The notes: generated from the sequence alone by a model not told the origin. A stretch of DNA of 42,717 nucleotides from Heyndrickxia coagulans DSM 1 = ATCC 7050 (GCF_000290615.1 NZ_ALAS01000007.1:1-42717), one strand, 5' to 3'. Shown: positions 24,236-33,790, counted from the first letter of the stretch. Translations and numbers: made by a program.

Positions 24236-25723
24236 TTAAAGGCAGGGATTCCCCTGCATGCCAACCCAAAGTTCCGACTGTTCAAGCGCATATGCGACAT
24301 CCAGCAGCCAATGTTCATTTCCTTTCGGCGCCACCAGCTGTATCCCGAAAGGAAGCCCGGCCGCCGTTATATGGACCGGCAGGCTGATCGCCGGCTGCCC
24401 GGTTAAATTGGCGAGCTGCGTAAATGGGGAAAACGTTAAGCTCGGCTCAAACATTTCATAGACAAGCGCCTGCTGCTTTTCTTTCGGGAGCCCGGTGACG
24501 CCAAACAATCGATCCCGCTCTTTCCCGGTCTGGGTAAGCTCCCCGATTTTCGGCGCAGTAAAAGCAGTTGAAGGCGTAAGATACAGATCATACGTTTCGT
24601 GGAATCCCGCCATTTGTGCTGCGGCCTTATCCCACTCCGCAAGGCTCTTTGCGTATTCTGCCGCCGTGACATTTTTCCCGGCAGCATACAAGACCCACGA
24701 AACCGGCTCCATATCTTTTTCCGTAAGCGGGCGTCCAAGTGCGCTTTCCAAATCCGAAAGTTCCGCCGCCATTTCCCCGCAGTTCATTAAATAATAGTTT
24801 TCCATCAGCCGTCTGCCGTCAACGCCGTTTTCGGCTTCTTCCACAAGATGGCCCTCCTGCTCCAGCCATTTTGCCGTTTTATAGACAGCCTGTTTTGCGT
24901 CGCGGCTGACAGGCGTCCCGACCGGCGATGCAACCGAAAATGCGATCCGGTATTTTTTCGTTCCGCTCTGTTTTAGTTCCTGTACATATCCCGGAAAAAG
25001 CGGCGTTTGAAAAGCAGCGGCGGGTTCCACAGTTTGCAGCACATCGAGGAGCGCTGCACTGTCTCTGACTGTTTTTGCCAGCACGAAGTCAATAGCCGCC
25101 CCTTGCCATTGCCGTCCGCGGCCCGGACCGACCGGTGTCCTTCCCCTTGTCGGCTTTAATCCTGTTAAACTTGTAAAAGAAGCAGGGATGCGGATCGATC
25201 CGCCGCCGTCGCTTGCACCGGCAACCGGTACCATCCCGGAAGCCACCGCAGCCGCGGAACCGCCGCTTGAGCCGCCGGGTGAAAAATGGGGATTCCACGG
25301 ATTTCGCGCCGGACCGTAAAGTTCAGGTTCCGTAATATTTTTTAATCCAAATTCCGGCACGTTTGTCTGCCCGAGGATGATAAATCCTGCTTCCCTCAAT
25401 TTTGCCGTAAAAAAAGCATCTTCTCTGGCGCGGTTTTGCTGCAGCAGTTTTGATCCGGATGTGAGCAGCTCGCCCTTTACCGCCTGGGAAATGTCTTTGA
25501 GCAAAACCGGCACGCCGGCAAATGGCTGCTCATCTGTACGGAGCGCGGCCGCTTCCTTCTTTGCTTTCTCAAACCGTGTCCGGATGACGGCATTTAAACG
25601 CCTGTTTGTTTTTTCAATCCGGGCCATTGCCGCCTCCAGCACTTCTTCCACACTCACTTCTTTTCGCTTTATGAGCCTGGCCAGTTCTGTTGCATCATAC
25701 GATAGATATGCAGATGGTTCCAT
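24236..25723 (-). CDS. Amidase-signature family hydrolase
   Basis: The 495-residue enzyme has the Ser-cisSer-Lys triad: Lys76 in VPVLLKDIS, the cis-Ser in SPGGSSGGSAAAVASG (about 152) and the nucleophile Ser176 in SDGGGSIRIPAS. It hydrolyses an amide, but the substrate is unknown. It is not the GatA subunit, since no gatB or gatC adjoins it; it resembles stand-alone amidases of the 6-aminohexanoate-cyclic-dimer type. GGAGGGA lies 6 nt before ATG 25723. A small hairpin (GCAGGG/CCCTGC, about 24241-24256) lies over its last codons. Confidence 0.88.
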   Translation of the reverse strand: MEPSAYLSYDATELARLIKRKEVSVEEVLEAAMARIEKTNRRLNAVIRTRFEKAKKEAAALRTDEQPFAGVPVLLKDISQAVKGELLTSGSKLLQQNRAREDAFFTAKLREAGFIILGQTNVPEFGLKNITEPELYGPARNPWNPHFSPGGSSGGSAAAVASGMVPVAGASDGGGSIRIPASFTSLTGLKPTRGRTPVGPGRGRQWQGAAIDFVLAKTVRDSAALLDVLQTVEPAAAFQTPLFPGYVQELKQSGTKKYRIAFSVASPVGTPVSRDAKQAVYKTAKWLEQEGHLVEEAENGVDGRRLMENYYLMNCGEMAAELSDLESALGRPLTEKDMEPVSWVLYAAGKNVTAAEYAKSLAEWDKAAAQMAGFHETYDLYLTPSTAFTAPKIGELTQTGKERDRLFGVTGLPKEKQQALVYEMFEPSLTFSPFTQLANLTGQPAISLPVHITAAGLPFGIQLVAPKGNEHWLLDVAYALEQSELWVGMQGNPCL

Positions 25724-25788
25724 CTCAATCCCTCCATTCAATCTTATATTGACTGAATTTTATGGAGATGTCAAAACCTGCGAAAACC

Positions 25789-25813
25789 GTTTAACCCTTT
25801 TTCTACCGGGTAA
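25789..25813 (+). promoter_or_regulatory. Sigma-B promoter
   Basis: GTTTAA (25789-25794), a 13-nt spacer and GGGTAA (25808-25813) match the general-stress sigma-B consensus GTTTAA-N12-15-GGGTAT with one mismatch. It sits 33 nt before the start codon of a general stress protein. Confidence 0.88.
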
Positions 25814-25846
25814 AAGTGCACTATCACCGTTAGGAGGCAGATAGAG

Positions 25847-26338
25847 ATGGCAAAAGAAGTAGTTGGCATTTACACAACATTGCAGGAAACGATTGACGCA
25901 GTAGACCGGTTGACCGCAGAAGGCTACAGCACTTCCGATATTTCCATTATTTCAAACGGGAATGATGGGACTTTATTGAAAAACCAGACCGGCGCAAATG
26001 TGGACCACACCTCTTCTGCCCAGGATGAACAAAACAGCTCTCTCTGGGAGAAAATCAAAGGGTTCTTCAAGCCGGGCTATTATGACGAAACGACAAGAAA
26101 ACTGACCAATCTCGATCTCCCGCAGGACGAACTGGACCGCTATTCGGCCGAAATTGATGCCGGACACTATCTTGTGCTCGCAGACAATGATGCTTCTGCC
26201 CACAATGAATGGGCCGCTCCAGGAACAGCCGATCCTGCCGCAGAAGTTTCCGGCCAAACAACAGGATCCGGATTGAAAAACGAATTTGGCGAAAACTACT
26301 CCACGACGCAGGAGAAATCTAAACAGGCCGGCCGCTAA
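25847..26338 (+). CDS. yflT: General stress protein, YflT/GSP17M family
   Basis: The 163-residue protein has an N-terminal domain of about 110 residues of the YflT type (EVVGIYTTLQETIDAVDRLTAEGYSTSDISIIS). Its hydrophilic C-terminal tail is rich in Gly, Ser, Thr and Asn and probably disordered. The molecular function is unknown. A clear sigma-B promoter upstream agrees with the family's membership of the general stress regulon. TAGGAGGCAG precedes ATG 25847, and a terminator follows. Confidence 0.9.
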   Translation: MAKEVVGIYTTLQETIDAVDRLTAEGYSTSDISIISNGNDGTLLKNQTGANVDHTSSAQDEQNSSLWEKIKGFFKPGYYDETTRKLTNLDLPQDELDRYSAEIDAGHYLVLADNDASAHNEWAAPGTADPAAEVSGQTTGSGLKNEFGENYSTTQEKSKQAGR

Positions 26339-26342
26339 GTTG

Positions 26343-26385
26343 AAAAGGGCAAATCCGCGCGGAAAAGGCGGGTTTGCCCTTTTTC
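26343..26385. terminator. Bidirectional terminator between yflT and prpB
   Basis: AAAAGGGCAAATCCGC pairs with GCGGGTTTGCCCTTTT (one G-T pair) around a 9-nt loop, followed by TTTC on the plus strand; the A run gives a U tract on the minus strand. Confidence 0.85.
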
Positions 26386-26386
26386 T

Positions 26387-27313
26387 TTACGTTGATGATG
26401 AAGGATCAGGCGTAACAGGAAGAATCGTTTTAGCGATCGACTGGTCGAGCGCTTCAAATTCCTCTAAAGAAATCGTGCTGTAAAGCTCTTTTCTCGTCTG
26501 CATGTCGGAAAGGGCATTTTTTTGCGTGCCTTCGTTTTTGATTTTTTCAAACACCCTTTCATAAGCTTTTGCGGCAACGCGCAGCGAAGTAACCGGATAA
26601 ATGACCATCGCGTATCCCATTTCCGCAAATTCTTCCGCCGTATAATACGGGGTTTTGCCGAATTCGGTCATATTGGCAAGGAGCGGCGCTTTTATTTTTT
26701 TCGCAAACAGTCGGAATTCATCACGAGACTCGAGCGCTTCCGGAAAAATCGCATCCGCCCCCGCTTCCGCATACGCCTCAGCTCGCGTCAAGGCGGAATC
26801 CAGCCCTTCGACACCCCTTGCGTCCGTACGTGCGACAACTACGAGGTGCGGCGCCACACTTTTGAGCGCCCGGATTTTTTCGCACATGTCGGATGTTTCC
26901 ACAAGCTGTTTGCCATTTAAATGCCCGCATTTTTTCGGAAGCTGCTGGTCTTCAATCTGAACAGCCGCAACACCTGCTTCGACCATTTCGCGGGCGGTGC
27001 GGGCAACGTTCAGCACGCCGCCAAAGCCGGTGTCAATGTCAACAAGAACCGGTAAATCGGTGGCACGCACGAGATCACGTGCACGCTCCGCCATTTCCGT
27101 CGATGTGATCATGCCAAGATCCGGAATCCCTTTGCTCGCGGTATAGGCAGCGCCTGATAAATAAAGCGCCTCAAACCCTGTGTTTTTTGCAATGAGTGCC
27201 GCCATTGCATCATGCGCGCCGGGGATTTGCAAAATGCCTGGTGCCTGCATGCGTTCCTTAAACCGTTTGGCAAGCGCCTCCTGTGAAGACGGCTGATTGA
27301 CAATCCAAACCAT
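26387..27313 (-). CDS. prpB: 2-Methylisocitrate lyase
   Basis: The 308-residue enzyme splits 2-methylisocitrate into pyruvate and succinate, the last step of the methylcitrate cycle. The lyase signature is KKCGH with catalytic Cys129, and the metal-binding VDIDTGFGG and IEDQ are present. It corresponds to B. subtilis MmgF/YqiQ. It follows prpD by 15 nt on the same strand and is the last gene of prpC-prpD-prpB. Confidence 0.95.
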   Translation of the reverse strand: MVWIVNQPSSQEALAKRFKERMQAPGILQIPGAHDAMAALIAKNTGFEALYLSGAAYTASKGIPDLGMITSTEMAERARDLVRATDLPVLVDIDTGFGGVLNVARTAREMVEAGVAAVQIEDQQLPKKCGHLNGKQLVETSDMCEKIRALKSVAPHLVVVARTDARGVEGLDSALTRAEAYAEAGADAIFPEALESRDEFRLFAKKIKAPLLANMTEFGKTPYYTAEEFAEMGYAMVIYPVTSLRVAAKAYERVFEKIKNEGTQKNALSDMQTRKELYSTISLEEFEALDQSIAKTILPVTPDPSSST

Positions 27314-27328
27314 GGTGCAACATCCTTT

Positions 27329-28786
27329 CTACAAGGTGAATAAATTGACGAATTCATGAACGGCCATTTTTTCAAGCGCTTCTCCCGCAAGGCAGGCTTC
27401 TTTGATCCTTTCCTGCTGCTTCGCGGAATAGTGGGTGGCGATATTATCCGAAAACTTGGTGATAATTTTCGGGATCGCTTCTTCCCTTCTGAAGCGGTGG
27501 CCAAGCGGATACTCGACTTCCACATTTTCAGTTGATGTGCCGTCTTCAAAAAAGACTTGTACGGCATTCGCGATGGAACGTTTATCCGGATCAAGGTAAT
27601 CGATGCTGTATTGTTTGTTTTCAACAACTGCCATTTTTTCCCTCAATGCATCAATGCGCGGGTCAGCGGCGGCTGCGTCTTCATAATCGTCCGCCGTAAT
27701 ATTGCCTTTGATCAAGCCGACTGCCGTCACATACTGGATGCAATGGTCGCGGTCAGCAGGGTTATGAAGCGGCCCTTTTTTGTCAATGATGCGGATGGCG
27801 GACTCATGCGTCGTAATTGTAATCCGGCTGATTTGATCCAGTTTCCCAGCTACAACCGGATGGAGTTTGACTGCGGCTTCCGCTGCCGTCTGCGCATGGA
27901 ATTCTGCCGGATACGACACTTTAAATAAAACGTTTTCCATCACATAGGAGCCGAGCGGGCGGGCCAGTTTCAGTTCTTTCCCTTTAAACATAACGTCCTG
28001 AAATCCCCAACCAGGTGCGGAAAGCGGCGTTTGATAGCCCATTTCCCCTTTCATCGCAACAAGCGCAAGCGCCACGCCCCTGCTGGTTGCATCGCCGGCC
28101 GCCCATGATTTGCGCGAACCGGTATTCGGTGCGTGCCGGTATGTGCGCAACGGGCCGTTATCAATCCAGGCGTGGGAAACGGCGTTCATGATTTCGTTTT
28201 TCCCTCCACCAAGCATTTTTGTCGCAACAGCAGCCGTCGCCACTTTGACAAATAAAACATGGTCAAGCCCGACGCGGTTCAAGCTGTTTTCCAAAGCAAG
28301 CACACCTTGGATTTCATGGGCTTTGATCATGGCCTCAAGCACATCGCGCACTTTGAGCGGCGCTTTCCCATTGGCAACGCGCGTCCGGCTCAAAAAATCC
28401 GCAACAGCAAGGATGCCGCCGAGATTGTCAGAAGGGTGCCCCCACTCCGCCGCGAGCCACGTATCGTTGTAATCGAGCCAGCGGATCATGCAGCCAATAT
28501 TAAACGCCCCCGCAACCGGATCGAGCACATAGGAAGTGCCTGGCACATGCGTCCCGTTCGGCACGGCCGTACCCGGGACGACCGGCCCGAGCATTTTTAC
28601 ACACTCCGGAAAACGGAGGGCGAGAATGCCGCATCCGAGCGTATCCAAAAGCCCGTAACGTGCAGTCTCAAAAGCTTCGGAACTCGTAATCTCTTTGTCT
28701 GCCACATAACGGGCAATTTCTTCTATCAGGGCGTCCCGATCCCCTGTTTTTTCATTTACAGCGGTTGTACCGGCCAATTTAAACAT
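27329..28786 (-). CDS. prpD: 2-Methylcitrate dehydratase
   Basis: The 485-residue MmgE/PrpD-family enzyme dehydrates 2-methylcitrate. It matches B. subtilis MmgE over its length ([60 protein letters not shown]). The start is uncertain: AAAGGGG is only about 2 nt from ATG 28786, an upstream TTG at 28798 is in frame, and the homologue begins about 12 residues later, so a TTG near 28774 is also possible. It is the middle gene of the operon; 109 nt separate it from prpC. Confidence 0.93.
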   Translation of the reverse strand: MFKLAGTTAVNEKTGDRDALIEEIARYVADKEITSSEAFETARYGLLDTLGCGILALRFPECVKMLGPVVPGTAVPNGTHVPGTSYVLDPVAGAFNIGCMIRWLDYNDTWLAAEWGHPSDNLGGILAVADFLSRTRVANGKAPLKVRDVLEAMIKAHEIQGVLALENSLNRVGLDHVLFVKVATAAVATKMLGGGKNEIMNAVSHAWIDNGPLRTYRHAPNTGSRKSWAAGDATSRGVALALVAMKGEMGYQTPLSAPGWGFQDVMFKGKELKLARPLGSYVMENVLFKVSYPAEFHAQTAAEAAVKLHPVVAGKLDQISRITITTHESAIRIIDKKGPLHNPADRDHCIQYVTAVGLIKGNITADDYEDAAAADPRIDALREKMAVVENKQYSIDYLDPDKRSIANAVQVFFEDGTSTENVEVEYPLGHRFRREEAIPKIITKFSDNIATHYSAKQQERIKEACLAGEALEKMAVHEFVNLFTL

Positions 28787-28895
28787 TCCCCTTTCCAAAC
28801 TTTATCTGCAGGTCAAAGCCCGGATCATTTGAGACAGCGTTTCAATCCCGGCTTTTTGTTCACTTTATCTCTTAATGGTCCAGCCTTTTTAAAAC

Positions 28896-30017
28896 TTAAT
28901 CTTGCGGATGCAAACCCCGCGGGCCTTTGTATTGGACGCGCGGACGGAACAGGCGGTTGTTTTCATGCTGCTCCATAACGTGTGCGCACAGCCCGACCGT
29001 TCTTGAGCTGAAAAAGATCGGCGTATAAAGCGGAATCGGAATGCCGAGCATCCAGTAAACTGGGGCTGCATAATAATCGAGGTTCGGATAGAGCCCTTTT
29101 TCCTGCGCCATAATTTTTTCCCCGGCTTCGCACATTTCAAGCAGCGAATGATCCCCTTTTTCCTCACAAAGTTCCTTCAGCGCTTCTTTCATCATCAGGG
29201 CGCGCGGATCCATCTTTTTCATGTAGACGCGGTGGCCGAACCCCATTACTTTTTCTTTATTTTTCAGTTTCGTATAAAGCATTTCTTCGAATTTTTCCAC
29301 CGTGCCGGCTTCTTTCAGCATTTCCATCACCGCTTCATTGGCGCCCCCGTGCAGATGGCCCTTGAGCGATGCCACCGCGCCCGTTAACGCCCCGTATAAG
29401 TCGGACAGTGTGGAAGCAATGACCCTTGCCGTAAAAGTCGAATTCGGCAGTTCATGTTCGCTGTACAGGACGAGAGAACGGTCGAAAATGCGTTCCTCCC
29501 TTTCCGAAGGGACTTTGCCGGTGATCATGTACAGGAAATTGGCGCTGTACGGCAAATCCTGCCGCGGTTCAACCGGGTCTTCGCCGTTTAAAAGATGGTA
29601 GCTGTTCGCGACAATGTTCGGCACATTCCCGAGCAAATGGTATGCACGGTTTAAATTGGCTTTGCGGGAACGGTCCAGCAGGTTTTCATCATACCCCGAA
29701 AGCGTCGAAACCCCCGTACGGAGCGCATCCATCGGGTGGGTGGATGCCGGCAGCAGCCTCAAAATGTCCAGCACAGCTTCCGGAATCCGGTAGTTTTTCT
29801 TTAAAGTTTCTTCCAACGCTTTTTTCTCGGCACCGTTCGGGAGCGTTCCTTCGAGAAGCAAATGCACGATGTCCAGATAGCTTTTCTTTTTCGACAACTC
29901 AATCAAGTCATACCCCTTTAAAACGATTTCGCCCTGGGCCGTATCAAGAAAAGAAAGCTCCGTTTCAACAGCGACAACCCCTTCAAGCCCCGGCACAAAT
30001 TGTGTCGTGTTTCCCAT
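28896..30017 (-). CDS. prpC: 2-Methylcitrate synthase / citrate synthase
   Basis: The 373-residue enzyme condenses propionyl-CoA with oxaloacetate. Active-site segments are GHLHGGANEAV, GFGHRVY and LDYYAAPVYW. It is nearly colinear with B. subtilis MmgD. Two ATG codons compete: 30017 (GGAGG 10 nt upstream, length like MmgD) and 30023 (4 nt from GGAGG); I prefer 30017. It is the first gene of the methylcitrate unit and lies just below a CRE-like palindrome. Confidence 0.93.
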   Translation of the reverse strand: MGNTTQFVPGLEGVVAVETELSFLDTAQGEIVLKGYDLIELSKKKSYLDIVHLLLEGTLPNGAEKKALEETLKKNYRIPEAVLDILRLLPASTHPMDALRTGVSTLSGYDENLLDRSRKANLNRAYHLLGNVPNIVANSYHLLNGEDPVEPRQDLPYSANFLYMITGKVPSEREERIFDRSLVLYSEHELPNSTFTARVIASTLSDLYGALTGAVASLKGHLHGGANEAVMEMLKEAGTVEKFEEMLYTKLKNKEKVMGFGHRVYMKKMDPRALMMKEALKELCEEKGDHSLLEMCEAGEKIMAQEKGLYPNLDYYAAPVYWMLGIPIPLYTPIFFSSRTVGLCAHVMEQHENNRLFRPRVQYKGPRGLHPQD

Positions 30018-30048
30018 CTCCATCCATCCTCCGTTTCTGTATTTTGCC

Positions 30049-30072
30049 AAAACTGTAAGCACTTACAGTTTT
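30049..30072. promoter_or_regulatory. CRE-like 24-bp palindrome upstream of prpC
   Basis: AAAACTGTAAG, CA and CTTACAGTTTT form an 11-bp inverted repeat with only a CA centre. The core TGTAAGCACTTACA (30054-30067) differs from a CcpA CRE at one central base and equals, on the opposite strand, the site upstream of adhE. It lies about 32 bp before the prpC start. The rest of 30073-30251 is AT-rich, then GC-rich, with no gene. Confidence 0.6.
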
Positions 30073-30251
30073 ATGTAAAAAAACAAAGCTGCCAACATCC
30101 CTGATGCTTTCATAAAAAAACATATCATAATATTTACAAAATGACAACGCCCACAGGCTCCGGATGGCGCTGCGGACGGCCCTGTGCAAAAAGGCCGGCT
30201 TCAGGGAAATTTTCCGTACGCTTCCTGCCATTTCCCGGAACGGCCAACAAA

Positions 30252-30281
30252 AAAAGACAAGTTTAACCTGCCTTGTCTTTT
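30252..30281 (-). terminator. Terminator after manO
   Basis: AAAAGACAAG pairs perfectly with CTTGTCTTTT around a 10-nt loop; a U-rich tract follows on the minus strand. Confidence 0.85.
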
Positions 30282-30284
30282 AAA

Positions 30285-30659
30285 CTATTGCTTTTTCGGT
30301 TTTTTCTTAAAACTGCGCTTCACAACATCAAAGAAGCTCAGCGACTGGACCATCCGGTTCGGGTCAACATATTGGCGGACCGCCCGCAACACTCTTTTCG
30401 GATCTTTGGAAGAAAAGGTGTATGTCCCGTTTCGCTTCGTTTTAATTGCATAACGCGGGATCCATTTTCCCTTGAACATGACGGAAGCGATCACGTAATC
30501 GACTTCTTCCCAAGGAATTTGAATGAATTTGCGCACATCGCGCTCATTGAAAAATTCAAATCCTTTATCGCCGATCATGATCTTGCCGTAATCTGTCAAT
30601 CCCATATGCGAGGCTGCCTTTGTCACCAAATCCACTTTTGTATTGATTGATTGGACCAT
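30285..30659 (-). CDS. manO: DUF956-family protein ManO
   Basis: The 124-residue cytoplasmic protein matches DUF956, the family called ManO, found at the end of mannose-type PTS operons. It has no membrane segment; typical stretches are GLTDYGKIMIGDKGFEFFNE and WEEVDYVIASVMFKGKWIPRYAI. The function is not established. ATG 30659 has GGGGTGG 5 nt upstream; a GTG at 30668 is inside that ribosome site. It is 312 nt below IID, behind a terminator, so expression may depend on read-through. Confidence 0.88.
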   Translation of the reverse strand: MVQSINTKVDLVTKAASHMGLTDYGKIMIGDKGFEFFNERDVRKFIQIPWEEVDYVIASVMFKGKWIPRYAIKTKRNGTYTFSSKDPKRVLRAVRQYVDPNRMVQSLSFFDVVKRSFKKKPKKQ

Positions 30660-30830
30660 TTGATCCACCCCGTTCTTTTCTTTTTGTGTTCCAAAAATTG
30701 ATATCTATACAGCTGATCTTGATTTCCGGATCTTCGCTTCCAAAAAGGGGCCTGGTTGGCCGGTGAAACGGCTGTACGTCCCGTCTAAACCGGGGCCGGC
30801 TCCCAAGGCAAAATGCCGAAAGCGGCTTTT

Positions 30831-30859
30831 ATAATAGGGAAGGCCTCTCCCTTATTATA
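30831..30859. repeat. Palindrome between IID and manO
   Basis: ATAATAGGGA and TCCCTTATTAT form an imperfect palindrome (one bulge) around GGCC at the centre. It lacks a T tract, so it looks more like an operator or RNA-processing hairpin than a terminator. The rest of 30660-30935 is GC-rich with no ORF worth calling. Confidence 0.5.
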
Positions 30860-30935
30860 CGAAGTTTTACCGCCTGAAGCAAAACATACCCAGAACCCGT
30901 ATACAACCCGGGGGCTTTCGGTTTCTTTGAAAAAA

Positions 30936-30957
30936 GCCCAGGCCAGAAAGCCCGGGC
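30936..30957 (-). terminator. Terminator after the PTS IID gene
   Basis: On the minus strand GCCCGGG pairs with CCTGGGC (one G-U) around an 8-nt loop and is followed by TTTTTTC. It lies directly below the IID stop codon. Confidence 0.75.
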
Positions 30958-30971
30958 ATGTGCCTTTTCTC

Positions 30972-31883
30972 TTACATTAAGTGAATTAAATGGAATACGA
31001 TACCAACAACAAACAATCCAAGAATCATAACGATCGGAGACACTTTCTTTTTCAAGAGCCACATGCAGAACAGCGTCAACAGCAATGCGGCAAGGCCCGG
31101 AATTAAGCTGTCCAGGTTGTTTTGCAATGTCGTGACTTTGACCGGTTCCAGTGAGAGGCCGGCAGCTTGCTGTTCGAGCGCCTTTTTAATCCCTTGCGCT
31201 CCGGCAGGCAAATGATTCCAGTCAATATAAGCGCCTTTAGAAAGTTTTACTTGTGATACAACCGGTGTAAATTTAATCGATACCCACCGGTTAACCAGTG
31301 CGCCAAGGATAAACATCCCAAGGATCGATGCGCCTTTTGTAATATCCTGAAGAATGCCGCCCGATAAGTCCTCCGTAATTCTTGAACCGGCTCTGTAGCC
31401 GAATTCTTGCGTATACCACAGGAATCCCATCCGGATGAGGTTCCATGCAACGAAGAAAATAATTGGCCCGAGAATGTTGCCGTCCATTGCAAGAGAAGCA
31501 CCTAACGCACCAAGGATTGGCCTGACCGTGAACCAGAATACCGGATCCCCGATCCCTGCCAGAGGCCCCATCATCCCGACTTTCACACCTTGAATGGCTG
31601 TGTCGTCAACGGGGGCGCCGTTTGCACGTTCTTCTTCAAGCGCTAAAGTTACACCAACAATCGGTGCAGCGACATAAGGGTGAGTGTTAAAAAATTCCAA
31701 GTGGCGCTGCAGGGCAGCAGAACGGTCTTCTTTCGTTTTATATAATTTTTTGATGGCCGGAATCATGGTATATGCCCAGCCGCCGTTTTGCATCCGTTCA
31801 TAGTTCCAGGAACCTTGAAGGAAAGTTGAACGCCACCATACAGAAATACGATCTTTTCTAGATAATTTTAGTTCTTGTGCCAT
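30972..31883 (-). CDS. manZ: Mannose-family PTS, IID membrane component
   Basis: The 303-residue membrane subunit of the mannose-type (AgaDCBAS/ManXYZ) phosphotransferase system works with IIC to move the sugar. Typical stretches are RSTFLQGSWNYERMQNGGWAYTMIPA and VGMMGPLAGIGDPVFWFTVRPILGALG. The C-terminal half holds the membrane helices. GAAGGAGGCGG precedes ATG 31883; the longer frame to 31916 overlaps that site. Resembles B. subtilis LevG; the sugar is not certain. Confidence 0.93.
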   Translation of the reverse strand: MAQELKLSRKDRISVWWRSTFLQGSWNYERMQNGGWAYTMIPAIKKLYKTKEDRSAALQRHLEFFNTHPYVAAPIVGVTLALEEERANGAPVDDTAIQGVKVGMMGPLAGIGDPVFWFTVRPILGALGASLAMDGNILGPIIFFVAWNLIRMGFLWYTQEFGYRAGSRITEDLSGGILQDITKGASILGMFILGALVNRWVSIKFTPVVSQVKLSKGAYIDWNHLPAGAQGIKKALEQQAAGLSLEPVKVTTLQNNLDSLIPGLAALLLTLFCMWLLKKKVSPIVMILGLFVVGIVFHLIHLM

Positions 31884-31902
31884 TTTTCTGTCCGCCTCCT
31901 TC

Positions 31903-32712
31903 TTAGTAATTGTCAATAATATCGCCTAACGGATCGCCGGTGTTTGCATTTCCGCCGCCTTTACCGGAGCCGCCTTGTTTGGAGAGCGCCAAATAAATCA
32001 GTGCAAGTGACACACCGATACCGCCAAGGCCGATAAGGGTAATTTGCGAAACAGTTGCCAAAACGAACCCAATGGCGAAGAACGGCCAAACTTCTCTTGT
32101 CGCCATCATGTTAATGACCATTGCATAACCAACAGCAACGACCATTCCCCCGCCGATTGCAAGGCCATCTGTCAACCAAGCTGGCATGGCGGATAACAAG
32201 TCACGCACTGGCCCTGCGCCAATGGCTAAAACCAGGACAGCCGGAATCGCAATACGCAGCCCTTGCAAGCAAATCGCAACAATATGCCAAAATTCAACTT
32301 TTCTAATGTTTCCTTCCCGTGCTGCGGCATCCATTAAGTGGACAATCCCTGTTGCAATTGTACGAACGATGATCGTCAATAAGAGGCCGGCAACCGCAAG
32401 CGGAACGGCAATCGCGATTGCAGAAGTTACACCGGCTTTGCCTGCGCCGCTTAAAACTAAGATAATGGCAGATGCAACGGATGCAAGCGCAGCATCCGGT
32501 GCTACAGCAGCCCCGATGTTTGCCCAGCCCAAAGCGATCATTTGCAGGGTACCGCCTAAGATAATACATGGCACCAAGTTACCTGTAACGAGGCCAATTA
32601 ATGTACAAGCAACGAGTGGCTGATGGAACTGGAATTGGTCCAAAATCCCTTCCATACCAGCTAAAAATGCTACGATAAAGACTAGTATCATTTGGACAAT
32701 ATTTAAATCCAT
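31903..32712 (-). CDS. manY: Mannose-family PTS, IIC membrane component
   Basis: The 269-residue protein has six or more hydrophobic segments and the IIC signatures LVACTLIGLVTGNLVPCIILGGTLQMIALGW and GAAVAPDAALASVASAI. It forms the sugar channel together with IID, 19 nt downstream. The C terminus is Gly/Ser-rich (KQGGSGKGGGNANTG), which is usual for IIC linkers. Resembles LevF. Confidence 0.94.
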   Translation of the reverse strand: MDLNIVQMILVFIVAFLAGMEGILDQFQFHQPLVACTLIGLVTGNLVPCIILGGTLQMIALGWANIGAAVAPDAALASVASAIILVLSGAGKAGVTSAIAIAVPLAVAGLLLTIIVRTIATGIVHLMDAAAREGNIRKVEFWHIVAICLQGLRIAIPAVLVLAIGAGPVRDLLSAMPAWLTDGLAIGGGMVVAVGYAMVINMMATREVWPFFAIGFVLATVSQITLIGLGGIGVSLALIYLALSKQGGSGKGGGNANTGDPLGDIIDNY

Positions 32713-32748
32713 AACGAGTCGTCCTCCCTTTTCTCCTGATGGGCAGGA

Positions 32749-33717
32749 TTATTTGTGTTTGTTCAGCTCTTCCTGAGCCCTTTTGAGAATTTCATCCATG
32801 TCGCCTTTTGCATCGCCCGGAACTTTGCGCACATCAAATTTCAAACCAAGTTGTTTCAGCTTCCTGAAAGTATCGACATCGTCCTGGCTGAAGGCCAGTA
32901 CCTTGTTTGGCTGGACTTTGCCCGGCGAGTGTGCCATGGAACCAACGTTGATTGTTTTCAATGGAACGCCGCCTTCAACCGCCCGGAGCACGTCCTGCGG
33001 GTTTTCAAAAAGAAGCAGGGCGCGCTGGCCGCCGAAATGCTGGTCATCCTTTGCAAGTTCAATCATTTTACGGATCGGAACAACGTGTGCTTTTACACCC
33101 GGAGGCGCAGCCTGTTGAATCAGTTTCTTTCGAAGGTCGTCCTTCGCTACCGCATCCGATACAACGATAATGCGCGTAGGCCGTGTCGCTTTTGTCCAAG
33201 CAGTTGCGACTTGCCCGTGAAGCAGGCGGGAGTCGATCCGTGCCAGCACGTATTCAAATTTGCCAGGAGCCCCCACCGTTAACGGTTTCCCGGCAGCCTT
33301 GGAAGGTGCGGCCGGCTGTAATGCTTCAGGCCTTACTTTCACGCCTTCTTTCGCTGCGCCTAAAATATGCGCGGCAATGTCATGGGCTTTGTTCATCGTG
33401 GCGCGCGCTGCAAATGCTTCAATGAGCATTGGCAAGTTCATGCCTGAGACGATGGCCCACTTGTCTTTGTGTTCTTCAAACAAGCTGTTGGCCTGGTTGA
33501 AAGGTGTTCCGCCCCAAAGATCGACTAAGAAAAGGACTTCATCCTGGTTGTCGAAAGAGGCGACTGCTTCTTTCATTTTTGCCTTTACATTATCAGGGCC
33601 TTCGCTCGGCATCAATGTAACAGCTTTTACATTTTCCTGCTTTCCGAAGATCATCTCTCCGGATTGCAAGACACCATTGGCGAAATCGCCGTGACTGGCA
33701 ATGATAATTCCTACCAT
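32749..33717 (-). CDS. manX: Mannose-family PTS, fused IIAB component
   Basis: The 322-residue cytoplasmic protein passes phosphate from HPr to the sugar. The IIA domain (1 to about 125) has phospho-His9 in IIIASHGDFANG. A linker rich in Ala and Pro (about 133-150) joins the IIB domain (about 152-322), with phospho-His167 in DSRLLHGQVATAW. Both active residues are intact. It lies between a free-standing IIB gene and IIC, so the operon has two IIB modules. Confidence 0.94.
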   Translation of the reverse strand: MVGIIIASHGDFANGVLQSGEMIFGKQENVKAVTLMPSEGPDNVKAKMKEAVASFDNQDEVLFLVDLWGGTPFNQANSLFEEHKDKWAIVSGMNLPMLIEAFAARATMNKAHDIAAHILGAAKEGVKVRPEALQPAAPSKAAGKPLTVGAPGKFEYVLARIDSRLLHGQVATAWTKATRPTRIIVVSDAVAKDDLRKKLIQQAAPPGVKAHVVPIRKMIELAKDDQHFGGQRALLLFENPQDVLRAVEGGVPLKTINVGSMAHSPGKVQPNKVLAFSQDDVDTFRKLKQLGLKFDVRKVPGDAKGDMDEILKRAQEELNKHK

Positions 33718-33790
33718 CTTCTTACCTCCCTATTCGTATTGTTACAGTATCAATCTTATAAATAAGTTCTAAAGAACCTGTAACCAAAAT

